DNA from: Thiotrichales bacterium
GTDB taxonomy: Bacteria; Pseudomonadota; Gammaproteobacteria; Beggiatoales; Beggiatoaceae
Length of the DNA: 45,611 nucleotides
Reading direction: 5' to 3'
NCBI GenBank assembly: GCA_016744475.1
Contig: JADGEH010000030.1
Span: 1 to 45,611 of the forward strand
Shown piece by piece: positions 28,662 to 37,950 of this stretch. The notes beneath the pieces are model-generated. The model was given only the letters and a program-made list of their open reading frames with translations, ran no database searches and was not told the DNA's origin. Position 1 is the stretch's first letter. Each line of letters opens with the position of its first letter. The position numbers and the translations under genes are program-made.

Positions 28662-28705
28662 GCTAAAAAACGCTATTTTTAATCTCAAAAACTGCGTTTT
28701 TTAGC
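28662..28705 (+). terminator. Terminator hairpin after alaC
   Basis: GCTAAAAAACGC (28662-28673) and GCGTTTTTTAGC (28694-28705) are perfect 12-bp arms with a 20-base loop. A smaller hairpin GGCT-AAAA-AGCC overlaps the alaC stop (28641-28652). Confidence 0.6.
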
Positions 28706-28776
28706 CCTCCAAAAACCACTTACCCTAGTGTTTTACTCACCTGCTGAACTCAATAAAAAACCAATGTGATTGAACA

Positions 28777-29883
28777 ATGTCAAATCCACTTCCTTTTCAT
28801 GGTAGTTACTGTCCAGATGATGTCGAAATCCTTCTTAAACCTATTGACATAGATTTCACCGAAGTTGAACGCAAAGAACAACTCATACAATCCGGTCAAA
28901 AGCATTACAGCGAAATGCTCTCCCCAGAATACCAGCCTTCAGATCGTTATTTAGATATTTTTCATCAAAGCCTACGAGCCAACCAACACATCATTGCTCA
29001 TCATGCTTGGTTATTAGCAAAATATCTCAGCCACAGAAAACAACCTGTATTAGTCTCTTTAGCACGCGCAGGTACACCGGTGGGCGTGTTATTAAAACGC
29101 ATCTTAAAAGAATATTTTGAGCAAGACGTGCCGCATTATTCAATTTCCATCATCCGTGATCGCGGCATAGACACTCAAGCCCTACGTTATATCGTGTCAA
29201 AACACCAAGCTCTCGGACAGGACATTGTTTTCATTGATGGCTGGACAGGAAAAGGGGTGATTGGACGAGAACTGCACACCTGGGTGAATCAATTCAATCA
29301 ACAACACGGCACCCAGATATCCACTGATTTATACGTATTGACCGATATTTCTGGCACCGCCGCAGTGTCAGCCAGTTTAGAAGATTATTTAATTCCTTCT
29401 GCCTTATTAAACGCCACTATTGGCGGTTTGATCAGTCGTTCTGTATTGAATGATGAATATATGCAAGCTGATGATTTTCATGCATGTAAGTTCTATACCG
29501 AGTGGCAAGCACAGGATTTATCCTTATGGTACATCGAACATATTTTGCAAGTGCTCCGTGATTTACCCAGCTTAAAAGAGCAGAGCTTACCCACAGAACC
29601 AGCACGACAAGAACGCCGAAAACAAAGCCAACGTTTTATTCAATCCAGCATGAAAGCTCTTAATATTGACAACATCAATTACATCAAACCGGGTATTGGC
29701 GAAGCGATTCGCGTATTGCTCCGTCGTGTACCCGAACGCATTTTAGTCCGCGATATTCATTCCCCCTTAATCGCCCCCTTTCTAGTCTTAGCCGAAGAAA
29801 AGCAAGTGCGAATTGAAGAAAAACCCGATATGCCCTATCAAGCAGTGGGGATTATTGCTAAAACACGGAGTTCATCAGATTAA
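28777..29883 (+). CDS. StiP / Ter-associated phosphoribosyltransferase-like protein with PELOTA domain
   Basis: This 368-aa cytoplasmic protein has an N-terminal domain (about 5-275) with FHGSYCPDDVEILLKPI, the usual opening of the StiP family, and VSLARAGTPVGVLLKR plus DIVFIDGWTGKGVIGREL, which look like phosphoribosyltransferase-type loops. The C-terminal 80 residues (NYIKPGIGEAIRVLLRRVPERILVR...MPYQAVGII) match the PELOTA RNA-binding domain. In other bacteria this gene belongs to the biosynthetic arm of tellurite/stress (Ter) operons, proposed to make a nucleoside-like metabolite. Here no TerD/TerC, HAD phosphatase, ATP-grasp or second phosphoribosyltransferase is adjacent. The start lacks a clear ribosome-binding site. 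It is the first of three plus-strand genes leading into the R-M pair. Confidence 0.8.
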   Translation: MSNPLPFHGSYCPDDVEILLKPIDIDFTEVERKEQLIQSGQKHYSEMLSPEYQPSDRYLDIFHQSLRANQHIIAHHAWLLAKYLSHRKQPVLVSLARAGTPVGVLLKRILKEYFEQDVPHYSISIIRDRGIDTQALRYIVSKHQALGQDIVFIDGWTGKGVIGRELHTWVNQFNQQHGTQISTDLYVLTDISGTAAVSASLEDYLIPSALLNATIGGLISRSVLNDEYMQADDFHACKFYTEWQAQDLSLWYIEHILQVLRDLPSLKEQSLPTEPARQERRKQSQRFIQSSMKALNIDNINYIKPGIGEAIRVLLRRVPERILVRDIHSPLIAPFLVLAEEKQVRIEEKPDMPYQAVGIIAKTRSSSD

Positions 29884-29992
29884 AACAATATAAAAATTTA
29901 TCTAAGCATCATATGCTTACAGAATACCAGAAGAAAATCACATAAAAGACATACAATTAAAAAAGAAATGTAAAACAACCGAGGTATTGATC

Positions 29993-31531
29993 TTGTATCA
30001 ACAGTCATTGATTGAACCCAAAGATGATATTGCGGGTCTTCAAAGCGCATTTTTAAATAAAAAAACCTTAAATGCACGTAAGGTTTTAGGGCAATTTTTT
30101 ACTCGCTCAGTAATATCCGATTATATGGCTTCGCTGATTGAAAAACCAAAAAGCAGGACTGTGCGTATATTAGATGCAGGGGCAGGTACAGGCATTCTTA
30201 CCGCTTCCAGCGCATTACGTTGTTTAGAGCTAGGTTGCAAAACGGTTCATGCTGTTTTGTATGAACTGGACAATGAAGCTATCCCCCACCTTGAACAAAC
30301 ATTAAAAATTATTGAGAATACTTTCAGTAGGCAATACGGCATTTTTACGTATGACATCTATTGTGAAGACTTCGTGCTTGCAAGACCTGATAAAGATGAA
30401 AACAGGCCATCTTTTGATCTGTCCGTTATTAATCCACCCTACTTTAAATACCGTCTGAAAGATTCACCTTACGCGAAAGCCGTTGCAGACTTATATCAGG
30501 GGGATCCAAATATTTATGCTTCTTTTATGGCGGTGGTAATGGCGTGTATGAAAGAACATGGGCAAATGCTCACGATTACGCCGCGTAGCTTCACAAATGG
30601 TTTGTACTTCAAAAAATTCCGTTCATACTTACTCACTGAAGCGGCATTAGATTTGATACATATTTTCAAGCACCGAGACAAAGTATTTAAAAGTGATGAT
30701 TCCACCGTTTTGCAAGAAAATATCATTTGTCGTTTCATCAAAGGAAAACCCCAAGAAGCTATAACAGTTCGTTCAAGTGATTCTGACATTAATATCAATA
30801 ACGCTAACCAACAGCAATACTCAGCTAAACTTATCATTGATTCATCAAATGAACAACGAATTATCCGCATTCCAGAATCAGCCTATGAAGCTAACATATT
30901 AAGACAAGTTGAAGTCTTTCCTACCACTTTTAGTGGTGCAGGCTACTTTATTTCAACCGGGCGCGTTGTCGAACATCGAACGCGGCAATACATCACAGAA
31001 GAAACAAATACCTCTCATTCAGTGCCGCTTTATCGCCCACATAATGTCACATCATTAACAGCTCTTTGGACAGGTAAACATAAAAAAGAAGTATCTTTCA
31101 TGCTAAATAAAGGGCATGAAAAGCATACGATAAAAAATGCTACTTATGTTCTTCTTAAAAGATTTTCCTCAAAGGATGAACAGCGACGACTAGTAGCAGG
31201 GGTTCATCTTGAGGATGCTCATGACTGTAAATTCATTGGGTTTGGTAATAAAACAAATTACATGGGATTGTCAGAGGAACTATTAACAAAGGTTGAAGCA
31301 TATGGGCTTGCTGCAATTTTTAATTCATCATTTATGGATCAGTATTTTCGGTGTATATCAGGTAATACCCAAGTTAATGCCACTGAAATCAGAGTGATGA
31401 AATTTCCTTCTCGTGAACAGGTGAAGGAGATTGGACAGCAGGCGCAAAACTTGAAGACGACGACAACCAGCAATATTGATCGCATTGTCAATCCTGTTTT
31501 TGGAGTATTGAGCACTATACAAAAGAGGTGA
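29993..31531 (+). CDS. Type II N6-adenine DNA methyltransferase (PstI/BsuBI type)
   Basis: This 512-aa protein has the SAM-binding motif DAGAGTG at residues 61-67 and the catalytic motif NPPY at 147-150. The order (SAM motif first, then NPPY) is the gamma class used by M.PstI and M.BsuBI. The C-terminal half (about 290-512) would hold target recognition. The start is a TTG; GAGG at 29981-29984 favours 29993, 8 bases downstream, over the TTG at 29987. Its stop is three bases before the start of the restriction gene, so the two form an operon. By homology of the pair it should modify the adenine in CTGCAG. Confidence 0.88.
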   Translation: MYQQSLIEPKDDIAGLQSAFLNKKTLNARKVLGQFFTRSVISDYMASLIEKPKSRTVRILDAGAGTGILTASSALRCLELGCKTVHAVLYELDNEAIPHLEQTLKIIENTFSRQYGIFTYDIYCEDFVLARPDKDENRPSFDLSVINPPYFKYRLKDSPYAKAVADLYQGDPNIYASFMAVVMACMKEHGQMLTITPRSFTNGLYFKKFRSYLLTEAALDLIHIFKHRDKVFKSDDSTVLQENIICRFIKGKPQEAITVRSSDSDININNANQQQYSAKLIIDSSNEQRIIRIPESAYEANILRQVEVFPTTFSGAGYFISTGRVVEHRTRQYITEETNTSHSVPLYRPHNVTSLTALWTGKHKKEVSFMLNKGHEKHTIKNATYVLLKRFSSKDEQRRLVAGVHLEDAHDCKFIGFGNKTNYMGLSEELLTKVEAYGLAAIFNSSFMDQYFRCISGNTQVNATEIRVMKFPSREQVKEIGQQAQNLKTTTTSNIDRIVNPVFGVLSTIQKR

Positions 31532-31534
31532 AAT

Positions 31535-32521
31535 TTGGGAATTGCCACACAACAACAAGAAAAACTTGAACAAGCTAAGGAGCTACTGACTGCTCTAGGG
31601 TTACCCAAAGCACAATGTAATGACCGTTCAGGGTGGGTACTTCTGGCGTTAGCTCACATAAGAGCTTCGGACAATTGGGCTTCTGCTACCGCACCCTTAT
31701 TGCCAACAGTGAACATTATGGAATTTATCCGTAATGAATACAGCATAGATTACAAACCAAACAGCCGTGAAACTATTCGACGCCAAACTCTTCACCAATT
31801 TGAACAAGCACGGATTATTGATCGAAATCGCGACGATCCAACAAGACCTACTAATAGCAAAGACAATAACTATTCACTGAATCAAACAATTCTTGATATT
31901 TTAGCGCTCTATCCTGAAGGTGATTGGCCTGTAAAAGTTCAGGAATACAAGACATCTATACCCGAATTGACGGCACAGTATGAGCGAACTCTTGATCTCC
32001 ACAAAATCCCGATCACGTTGCCAAATGGTGACATCATCAAATTGTCACCGGGCAAACATAACCAGCTTCATGCGGATATAGTTCATGAATTCTGTTCTCG
32101 TTTTATCGGTGCAAGAGGTCATCTTCTTTATATTGGTGATACTGCCAGTAGCCGTAAAGAAGGTGGTAAATTGATGTATTTGGAAGTTGAATACTTGGAG
32201 TCATTGGGTATTCCTCCTCTGTCACATGATAAATTGCCTGATATTGTGGTGTATGACAAAGAACGGGAATGGTTATTCTTAATTGAAGCTGTTACAAGTC
32301 ACGGCCCTGTTTCACCAAAGCGTTGGGTTGAACTTAAACAAGCTTTCAAGGACTGTAAAGTTGGAATTATTTACGTCACAGCCTTTCAAAACCGATCAGA
32401 ATTCAGAAAAAATGCGGCGGATATAGCATGGGAGACTGAAGTCTGGATAGCTGACAATCCAGATCACATGATTCATTTCAATGGAGACCGCTTTATGGGG
32501 CCACATGAGGAAAATGGCTAA
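31535..32521 (+). CDS. Type II restriction endonuclease, BsuBI/PstI family
   Basis: This 328-aa protein has a helical N-terminal half with a winged-helix look ([23 protein letters not shown]). The C-terminal nuclease region has [12 protein letters not shown] (201-212), [31 protein letters not shown] and GIIYVTAF, which are BsuBI/PstI family signatures. The D...E-A-V pattern fits the PD-(D/E)xK-like metal site. The start is TTG with GAGG 6 bases upstream. The expected target is CTGCAG. No stop or frameshift is seen, so the enzyme may be active. No controller (C) protein gene is adjacent. Confidence 0.9.
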   Translation: MGIATQQQEKLEQAKELLTALGLPKAQCNDRSGWVLLALAHIRASDNWASATAPLLPTVNIMEFIRNEYSIDYKPNSRETIRRQTLHQFEQARIIDRNRDDPTRPTNSKDNNYSLNQTILDILALYPEGDWPVKVQEYKTSIPELTAQYERTLDLHKIPITLPNGDIIKLSPGKHNQLHADIVHEFCSRFIGARGHLLYIGDTASSRKEGGKLMYLEVEYLESLGIPPLSHDKLPDIVVYDKEREWLFLIEAVTSHGPVSPKRWVELKQAFKDCKVGIIYVTAFQNRSEFRKNAADIAWETEVWIADNPDHMIHFNGDRFMGPHEENG

Positions 32522-32565
32522 GCAAGATTTACTAAGCCACTGTTTTATAGTTTATTTATATCGCA

Positions 32566-34644
32566 TTAACCGCGCTGCCCATAACACCTATTGATGCCCG
32601 TCAGTACTAATTCAGCAATAATAGCTGGATCAGTTGAATAGAATAAACGCTGGTTTTCTTCTTCGTTCAAACCATTATTTAAGGCTTTAGCTACGCCATC
32701 CTTAGCCGCTTGTTGTAAATCATTGAGCATTTCTTCCAGACTGATAAATGGCATCTTATGCTCGGCAAACATATCCACGATTCTTTCATAATCAGAATTT
32801 TCATAATCAGATATATGCTGTTTGGCAAAATCAGTGCTTAATGCCTTTCGTGATTGACCGTATAAGTGATCAATCACTGTCCGGCTGATACCGCCAAAAG
32901 CACCTACAAGATAAATGGGCTGCTTATTTTTGATCGACATCCAGGCTTCCTCAAAGACTCCTGGGTAAATACCTGAAAAACCAGTTGATTTCCCTCCAAT
33001 CACCAATCGAGCATCAACTTCATCAGTCATTTTTTTACGCATAAGGCTTAGCCCTAAAGTCCAGGCAAAACGTCTTTCTGGTGTGTTGGGTGGGAAAAAC
33101 TGTGTTTCAAGAGGAACTAATTTAGGAGAAGGGCAAGGCAGATATTGAGCCTTTTTATGTAATGATTTTTTATCTTCAGTTGTATATAAGTGAGTCAGTG
33201 GCCAAGGTGCAAAATTGATAATAGGTTCTAAAGCATTGCCAGAGGTTATTTTTGCTAAATCTGAGTAACTTCGAATCAACTCAAATAAACGTAAAGTAAA
33301 GTTATTGGCTTTGCTCATATCGCCCTTTAATCGCCCACCATAACCAATACGCAATCCAGCCAATAATAGATAAAGATGGATTTCATCGGTTAATGTTTGC
33401 TGATGGGTTTCACTAAGACCATAGCGTTGTAGATCATCGCTTTCAGAAATGGACACACCAATGGTTTTTGAGCCATTGATTTGCTGGGTAGATTGAGCAA
33501 TTCGGGTTAAAGGGGTTAAAAATTTTGCTTGTGGACGCAAAGCCTGAAGAACCGATAATTCTTCTCCAGACAAAGGTGGATCGGGATAAAGAAAACAAGG
33601 CGATTCATCTTGTATTGTATGAGTCAGGGTGAGGGCTTCAGGGGCACAAGCCAAAACATGATCCCCATTTTGAGAAAAACGCTGGGTCACTGCACGATTA
33701 TAAGAAAAACGTAAAGATTCTCTGACCGCACGATCCACTAACATCCGAGCTTCTTGTTTTTTGTCCTGACCCTGCCAGTGTACGGTAGGCAAATTACCCA
33801 AGTAAGGAAAATTGCGTGGTTCGCCTTTATCTAAGGCATCTAAGACCAATATGGGAACCCCTTTCTTTTTGGCATCAATGATTTCACGACGACACCAGGG
33901 GCGAGACGCATAAGTATCTGTCAAAAAAGCAACGACAACATTAGATTCAATAATGCCGTTTGTTATTTTTTCCGCAAAATTCTCGCCTGAGCCAATTTTT
34001 TCCGAGTCAAACCAACGCTCTACCGGCAGCTCATTATGTTCACCGATAAAGTAACGCACGGGGTCTTGTTTATCCTCATCTAAGTCTGCTTTTGCATGGC
34101 TGAGGAAAAGACAAATCGGGGCTTTTATTTTTTCTGGTGCCTCATCGGGAATCTGTTCACCGCGCAACATCTGAATAGCTCGTATGGCAATATGTAGTGA
34201 AGCTTCATCTAAACGTTGCTCCCAAGTACCTTTATAAGCTGACACCACATGATACTGTTCAGTAATACCAAAACCATCTCTATCAATGGCAATGCCAAAG
34301 CTGTGATGGGGACTGTGTTCTAGAGTCACTTGCTCACCTAAATGTTGAGCAAAAATTTTCCAATCCTTGGCTGTATTAGGGGATTCTACTTCTTGAATCA
34401 TATCCCAGTCTGCCAGCAAAACGACCAAGGTATGTTCTGCTGCTTCCAAGTCCAGTTGCTCACCCATTTTTGGAGGTAAATGATCGCCCTGATCTGGCGT
34501 GAAAAAGACAGGCATCCGTAAACCACCACTTGCAGGTGGCTCAACAAACCGTTGCATTAAATCTTCAGCAAATTTTCGTGCTTCAGTTGATTGAGGATGA
34601 AACAGCAAATGAATGTGGAGAGGTGATTTTTGTATTTTTGACAC
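32566..34644 (-). CDS. TIR-SLOG-type protein, candidate nucleotide-signal defence gene
   Basis: This 692-aa soluble protein has three parts. Residues 8-165 form a TIR-like alpha/beta domain without clear catalytic residues (IHLLFHPQSTEARKFAEDLM). Residues 175-310 are a better TIR domain: ICLFLSHAKADLDE, RWFDSEKIGSGENF and SRPWCRREIIDAK, where E254 is at the position of the NADase glutamate. Residues about 390-650 look like a SLOG/LOG Rossmann domain (TIGVSISESDDLQRYGL, GLRIGYGGRLKGDM, ARLVIGGKSTGFSGIYPGVFEEA, PIYLVGAFGG). SLOG domains bind or process nucleotide signals, as in Thoeris ThsA. The frame opens with GTG and a weak GGGG site. It converges on the R-M operon. No second Thoeris or CBASS gene is adjacent, so it may act alone. 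Confidence 0.75.
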   Translation of the reverse strand: MSKIQKSPLHIHLLFHPQSTEARKFAEDLMQRFVEPPASGGLRMPVFFTPDQGDHLPPKMGEQLDLEAAEHTLVVLLADWDMIQEVESPNTAKDWKIFAQHLGEQVTLEHSPHHSFGIAIDRDGFGITEQYHVVSAYKGTWEQRLDEASLHIAIRAIQMLRGEQIPDEAPEKIKAPICLFLSHAKADLDEDKQDPVRYFIGEHNELPVERWFDSEKIGSGENFAEKITNGIIESNVVVAFLTDTYASRPWCRREIIDAKKKGVPILVLDALDKGEPRNFPYLGNLPTVHWQGQDKKQEARMLVDRAVRESLRFSYNRAVTQRFSQNGDHVLACAPEALTLTHTIQDESPCFLYPDPPLSGEELSVLQALRPQAKFLTPLTRIAQSTQQINGSKTIGVSISESDDLQRYGLSETHQQTLTDEIHLYLLLAGLRIGYGGRLKGDMSKANNFTLRLFELIRSYSDLAKITSGNALEPIINFAPWPLTHLYTTEDKKSLHKKAQYLPCPSPKLVPLETQFFPPNTPERRFAWTLGLSLMRKKMTDEVDARLVIGGKSTGFSGIYPGVFEEAWMSIKNKQPIYLVGAFGGISRTVIDHLYGQSRKALSTDFAKQHISDYENSDYERIVDMFAEHKMPFISLEEMLNDLQQAAKDGVAKALNNGLNEEENQRLFYSTDPAIIAELVLTGINRCYGQRG

Positions 34645-34882
34645 AGCATAAACCCCGTCTAGTTGAAAACTGCAATTTTTCTGGCTAAGAATTAAGGGAA
34701 TATTCTAGCCTGCTAAAGTGAGCAAAACCCCACTCCGTCATGTCTTAAATAATAGGCATTAACATCGGGTTTTACCCACCATCACGATATTCCAATGAGC
34801 ATCAAATGGTGGGCACGCAGTATTCAATTCAAACGCCTTTTCAATATCACAGACGGCTTTTGCTTACCCTACCTGGCTTTAT

Positions 34883-34915
34883 AGGTTGGACAGGCGTTGA
34901 ACACCTGTCAAACCT
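34883..34915 (-). terminator. Hairpin after the DUF4197 gene
   Basis: AGGTTGGACAGG (34883-34894) pairs with CCTGTCAAACCT (34904-34915) with one mismatch, 6 bases past the DUF4197 stop. The seven-T run lies on the plus-strand side and overlaps that stop codon. A separate inverted repeat, CCCACCAT/ATGGTGGG, sits at 34775-34813. Confidence 0.55.
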
Positions 34916-34921
34916 CTTTTT

Positions 34922-35743
34922 TTACCCACCAAAAATTTGTTTAAGCAAATCCGTGGCACGAGCGGCGGGATTGCTGCGAATTTTGGCTTCTTCTTCTGCC
35001 ATGACTTTAAACAAACCTTCTAATGATTGATCAGTGACATATTGATCTAAATCTAAAGCACTGCTGTCTTTTCCACCACCCAGCAATGAGCCTACATTAC
35101 CTAAAGCACCTAGATTTAAGCCTTCGGTTTTGGTCATTAAACCTTTGTAAGCTGTGGTCACACCGTTTTTATCAGTGGCTTGTTTAATCAATGGTAATAA
35201 GCGTTGTTTAAGTTCCTCACTGCTGGTTTTTTTGAAATATTCGGTAACAGAGTTTTCAGGCCCATTAAGGATTTTCATGGCATCGGTGGGAGTCATGTTT
35301 TCAATGGCTTTGCTGAAAACGGCGGTGGCTTCCGGCACGGCTTGCTCGGCGGCGGCGTTGATGGATTTAACAAAATCATCAATGTATTGCCCTTGTCCAG
35401 CTTGACGTAAACCACTTTCTAATAAGGATAAAGAACTGGGCACGGGGATTTTCACGGCTGGATTATTTAAAAACCCTCCAGCTTGTCCTAAAGAACCAAT
35501 GGCTTGTTCGCTGCCTTGCAACAGCATTTGCTTAACACCTAAATTAAGCTTAGAAGTCTCCAAACCCTTGCCTACATTGTTGTCTGCATTGGCGGCAGGA
35601 GCAGTGGTAGGTGTTTCAGTGGTTTGGGTGGCGCTGTCTACGGCTTGTTTGAAGATATCTTTGAGTTGAAGATCAGCGGCTAAGGTCGTGCTGGCAAGGC
35701 TGCTGGCTAGACACAGTGCGAATACTTGGGCATGAATAGGCAT
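34922..35743 (-). CDS. DUF4197 domain protein, exported
   Basis: This 273-aa protein has a cleavable signal peptide (about 1-22, IHAQVFALCLASSLASTTLAA). A low-complexity Thr/Ala linker (about 36-55) is followed by a DUF4197 domain (about 60-270). That domain includes GLRQAGQGQYIDDFVKSINAAAEQAVPEA, GPENSVTEYFKKTS and YVTDQSLEGLFKVMAEEEAKIR. The family is common in proteobacterial periplasms; the function is not known. The frame runs 23 codons further up, but CAGGAG 7 bases before the ATG at 35743, and the signal peptide, fix the start. It is monocistronic. Confidence 0.9.
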   Translation of the reverse strand: MPIHAQVFALCLASSLASTTLAADLQLKDIFKQAVDSATQTTETPTTAPAANADNNVGKGLETSKLNLGVKQMLLQGSEQAIGSLGQAGGFLNNPAVKIPVPSSLSLLESGLRQAGQGQYIDDFVKSINAAAEQAVPEATAVFSKAIENMTPTDAMKILNGPENSVTEYFKKTSSEELKQRLLPLIKQATDKNGVTTAYKGLMTKTEGLNLGALGNVGSLLGGGKDSSALDLDQYVTDQSLEGLFKVMAEEEAKIRSNPAARATDLLKQIFGG

Positions 35744-35945
35744 GGGGAAACTCCTGGAAATACGGGGTGAGAGGCGAAGGTGTTTGTGTCTTAAGTTCTC
35801 ATTCCTAAGCACCTTCTAGGTGCCGTTGGCGCGTGTTTCTGCCAACGGTGTCTGAATTATAGCGGCTTTTGGTGCTACACATATTGCGTATAATTCTGCG
35901 CTTTCAAATTCTGCGTTCAAACTTCTTTTTCAGCACGAAAGCTTA

Positions 35946-36034
35946 AGAACCTATACGAAGATGGGATAATCGGCTGCAAACCTGCCTCAAAATGGCTAAT
36001 TTTCGCTTGGGTTCCCCATCTTCCTATAGGCTCT
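35946..36034. repeat. Internally deleted 161-bp element, copy F
   Basis: The ends AGAACCTATACGAAG and CTTCCTATAGGCTCT are kept, but the central hairpin is missing, giving 89 bp. It ends 18 bases before the epimerase start codon. Confidence 0.8.
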
Positions 36035-36052
36035 AAGGATATAAATAAAAAC

Positions 36053-37135
36053 ATGTCACAAGTTTTAATCACGGGGAATGCTGGTTTTATTGGTGCTGCA
36101 TTGGCACAGCGCTTATTGCAAGAGGGGCATCAAGTTCATGGCGTGGATAATCTGTATGATTATTATGAGGTTAAAATCAAACACGCACGCCTAGCTCGAT
36201 TGCTCGAACAGGATCAATTTGAATTTGAATATTGTGATATGGCTGATCGCAATGCTATAGCGCATTTATTTGAGCGCAAATCTTTTGATGTGGTGGTGAA
36301 TTTAGCCGCGCAAGCGGGGGTACGTTATTCCATTGAAAACCCGCATCCTTATGTGGATACCAATTTAGTCGGCTTTGTAAACATCTTAGAAGGTTGTCGT
36401 CATAGTGGCGTGAAGCATTTCGTGTTTGCTTCTTCAAGTTCTGTGTATGGTGCCAATACCAAGCAACCTTTTAGTGAACAAGATGCAGTTGATCATCCGA
36501 TTTCTTTGTATGCGGCGAGCAAAAAAGCCAATGAAATGTTAGCCCACAGTTATGCGCATTTATATGGTCTGCCTTGCATGGGATTGCGCTTTTTTACGGT
36601 GTATGGGCCGTGGATGCGCCCAGATATGGCCTTGTTTAAGTTCGCCCGTGACATCATGCAGGATCAACCGATTCCGGTGTTTAATCACGGCAATATGGTG
36701 CGTGATTTCACCTATATTGATGACATTATCGAAGGCGTGGTGCGCGTGATGGAACAACCCGCCAGCCCAGATGTGAACTGGAGCAGCGACGCGCCGCAGC
36801 CGAATACCAGCGATGCGCCGTATAAAATCTTTAATATCGGTAACAGCGATTCTGTGCCTTTGATGCGCTATACCCATGCTTTAGAAGACAATTTAGGTAA
36901 AAAAGCGCACATGAACATGTTGCCGATGCAAGCGGGAGATATGCCTTCTACCCTGGCGGATACGCAGGCTTTGCAAGCGGCGGTCGGGTTTAAACCGTCC
37001 ACCACAGTGGAGGAAGGCGTGCAGCGATTTGCGGAGTGGTTTAAGCGCTATCATGCGGGGGAATATGATGCTTTAAGCAAGCAAGCGGCGCAGGATGTTT
37101 TGCGCTGTTGTGCATCGCCAGTTGACCATCAATAG
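36053..37135 (+). CDS. NAD-dependent sugar-nucleotide epimerase (UDP-glucuronate 4-epimerase type)
   Basis: This 360-aa short-chain dehydrogenase-like enzyme has the NAD-binding GNAGFIG at residues 8-14. The catalytic pair is Y153/K157 in YAASKKANE, with the serine stretch ASSSSVYG before it. GVDNLYDYYEVKIKHARLARL and RFFTVYGPWMRPDMALFKF are typical of the UDP-glucuronate 4-epimerase (CapI-like) group, which makes UDP-galacturonate for surface polysaccharides. A tail of about 25 aa ending CCASPVDHQ extends beyond the usual end. The only AAGGA site lies 15 bases upstream, just outside the edge of the miniature element copy F. No glycosyltransferases are adjacent. Confidence 0.9.
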   Translation: MSQVLITGNAGFIGAALAQRLLQEGHQVHGVDNLYDYYEVKIKHARLARLLEQDQFEFEYCDMADRNAIAHLFERKSFDVVVNLAAQAGVRYSIENPHPYVDTNLVGFVNILEGCRHSGVKHFVFASSSSVYGANTKQPFSEQDAVDHPISLYAASKKANEMLAHSYAHLYGLPCMGLRFFTVYGPWMRPDMALFKFARDIMQDQPIPVFNHGNMVRDFTYIDDIIEGVVRVMEQPASPDVNWSSDAPQPNTSDAPYKIFNIGNSDSVPLMRYTHALEDNLGKKAHMNMLPMQAGDMPSTLADTQALQAAVGFKPSTTVEEGVQRFAEWFKRYHAGEYDALSKQAAQDVLRCCASPVDHQ

Positions 37136-37293
37136 CTTACCTTACGCACGCAGTGTGAGGTGAAGGACAATATCATCTTAGCGGAGCCTGCAACACACGC
37201 GCAGGCTGATAAAGGCTACAGGGACAGCTAGAAAAAATCAGACAACGCCCCTGCTTTTCCAGGTTCAAAAAATACCCATTCGCAGAACCTTCT

Positions 37294-37587
37294 TCAAAAT
37301 GCCGCAGTCGCACCTCGAAATCCCCCAAATCCAGAATCTCCTCGCATCCATTGCAACATAAAAATACCCAACACCTGCGACAGCGCCAGAGCATCCACCA
37401 AACTCAAGCTACGTCCATCATTTTCCAATTCAGACATCTGTTTTTGTTTAAAACATAACTGAATGCCTTGTGTTTTAAATAATACATTCATCTTCTCGGC
37501 CCGTTGTTTTTGGGTCAGGGAACATTTGGTCGGTGTTTTTTGATGTGTGCAAGCGTACTTGATAGCATCAAGCTTTTGATGGTTCAT
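37294..37587 (-). CDS. Small XRE-like helix-turn-helix protein
   Basis: This 97-aa protein has a central section, SLTQKQRAEKMNVLFKTQG and KQKQMSELENDGRSLSLVDALALSQVLGI, that follows the pattern of an XRE/lambda-repressor HTH. It has an insertion before the recognition helix. An AAGAGAA site lies 9 bases upstream of the ATG. The C-terminus (GFGGFRGATAAF) is short and unstructured. It has no obvious partner toxin or target. It may be a solitary regulator or the remnant of a mobile element. Confidence 0.5.
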   Translation of the reverse strand: MNHQKLDAIKYACTHQKTPTKCSLTQKQRAEKMNVLFKTQGIQLCFKQKQMSELENDGRSLSLVDALALSQVLGIFMLQWMRGDSGFGGFRGATAAF

Positions 37588-37855
37588 TGTTGGATTCTCT
37601 TAGGCTAAAAATTTAAAAATGATGCCATAAACAAAAGCTTATCCGATTTTCCACTAAATAGCGCTTTTAGCGATCACTAAATTTTTATTCCGCTTGCTAT
37701 TTCCCTTTAAACTGTCTAGTTTTAAACACCGCACATCCTCACGCCCAACACATCACTGATTTTTATCCTTCGCAAAGCTATCCCGCAACGGATGCTTCTG
37801 CAATCTTGGTGGGGTTTATGGTCTTTGTTTTTTGTGGGTTGTGAGGTTTTGTTTT

Positions 37856-37880
37856 GTTGGGTTTCCTTTGTTAGCCCAAC
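37856..37880. repeat. REP-like hairpin left of the RAYT remnant
   Basis: GTTGGG at 37856 and CCCAAC ending at 37880 enclose TTTCCTTTGTTAG. The same motif with small changes lies on the other side of the remnant at 38322-38346. Confidence 0.65.
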
Positions 37881-37950
37881 ATCATTAAGGTAAAGCTGTC
37901 CAGCAGTGGAAGCTTCTGTGGTTTGGTGGGCTTAGGTTTTTTTACAAAAC

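Noticed and set aside
32566-34644. Calling Thoeris or CBASS
   Set aside because: No separate ThsA/ThsB pair and no cyclase or Cap gene is adjacent; the domain combination is described without a system name.
37173-37394. 73-codon frame overlapping the XRE-like gene
   Set aside because: Cys/Arg/Leu-rich composition, no ribosome-binding site, and it overlaps a better supported frame.
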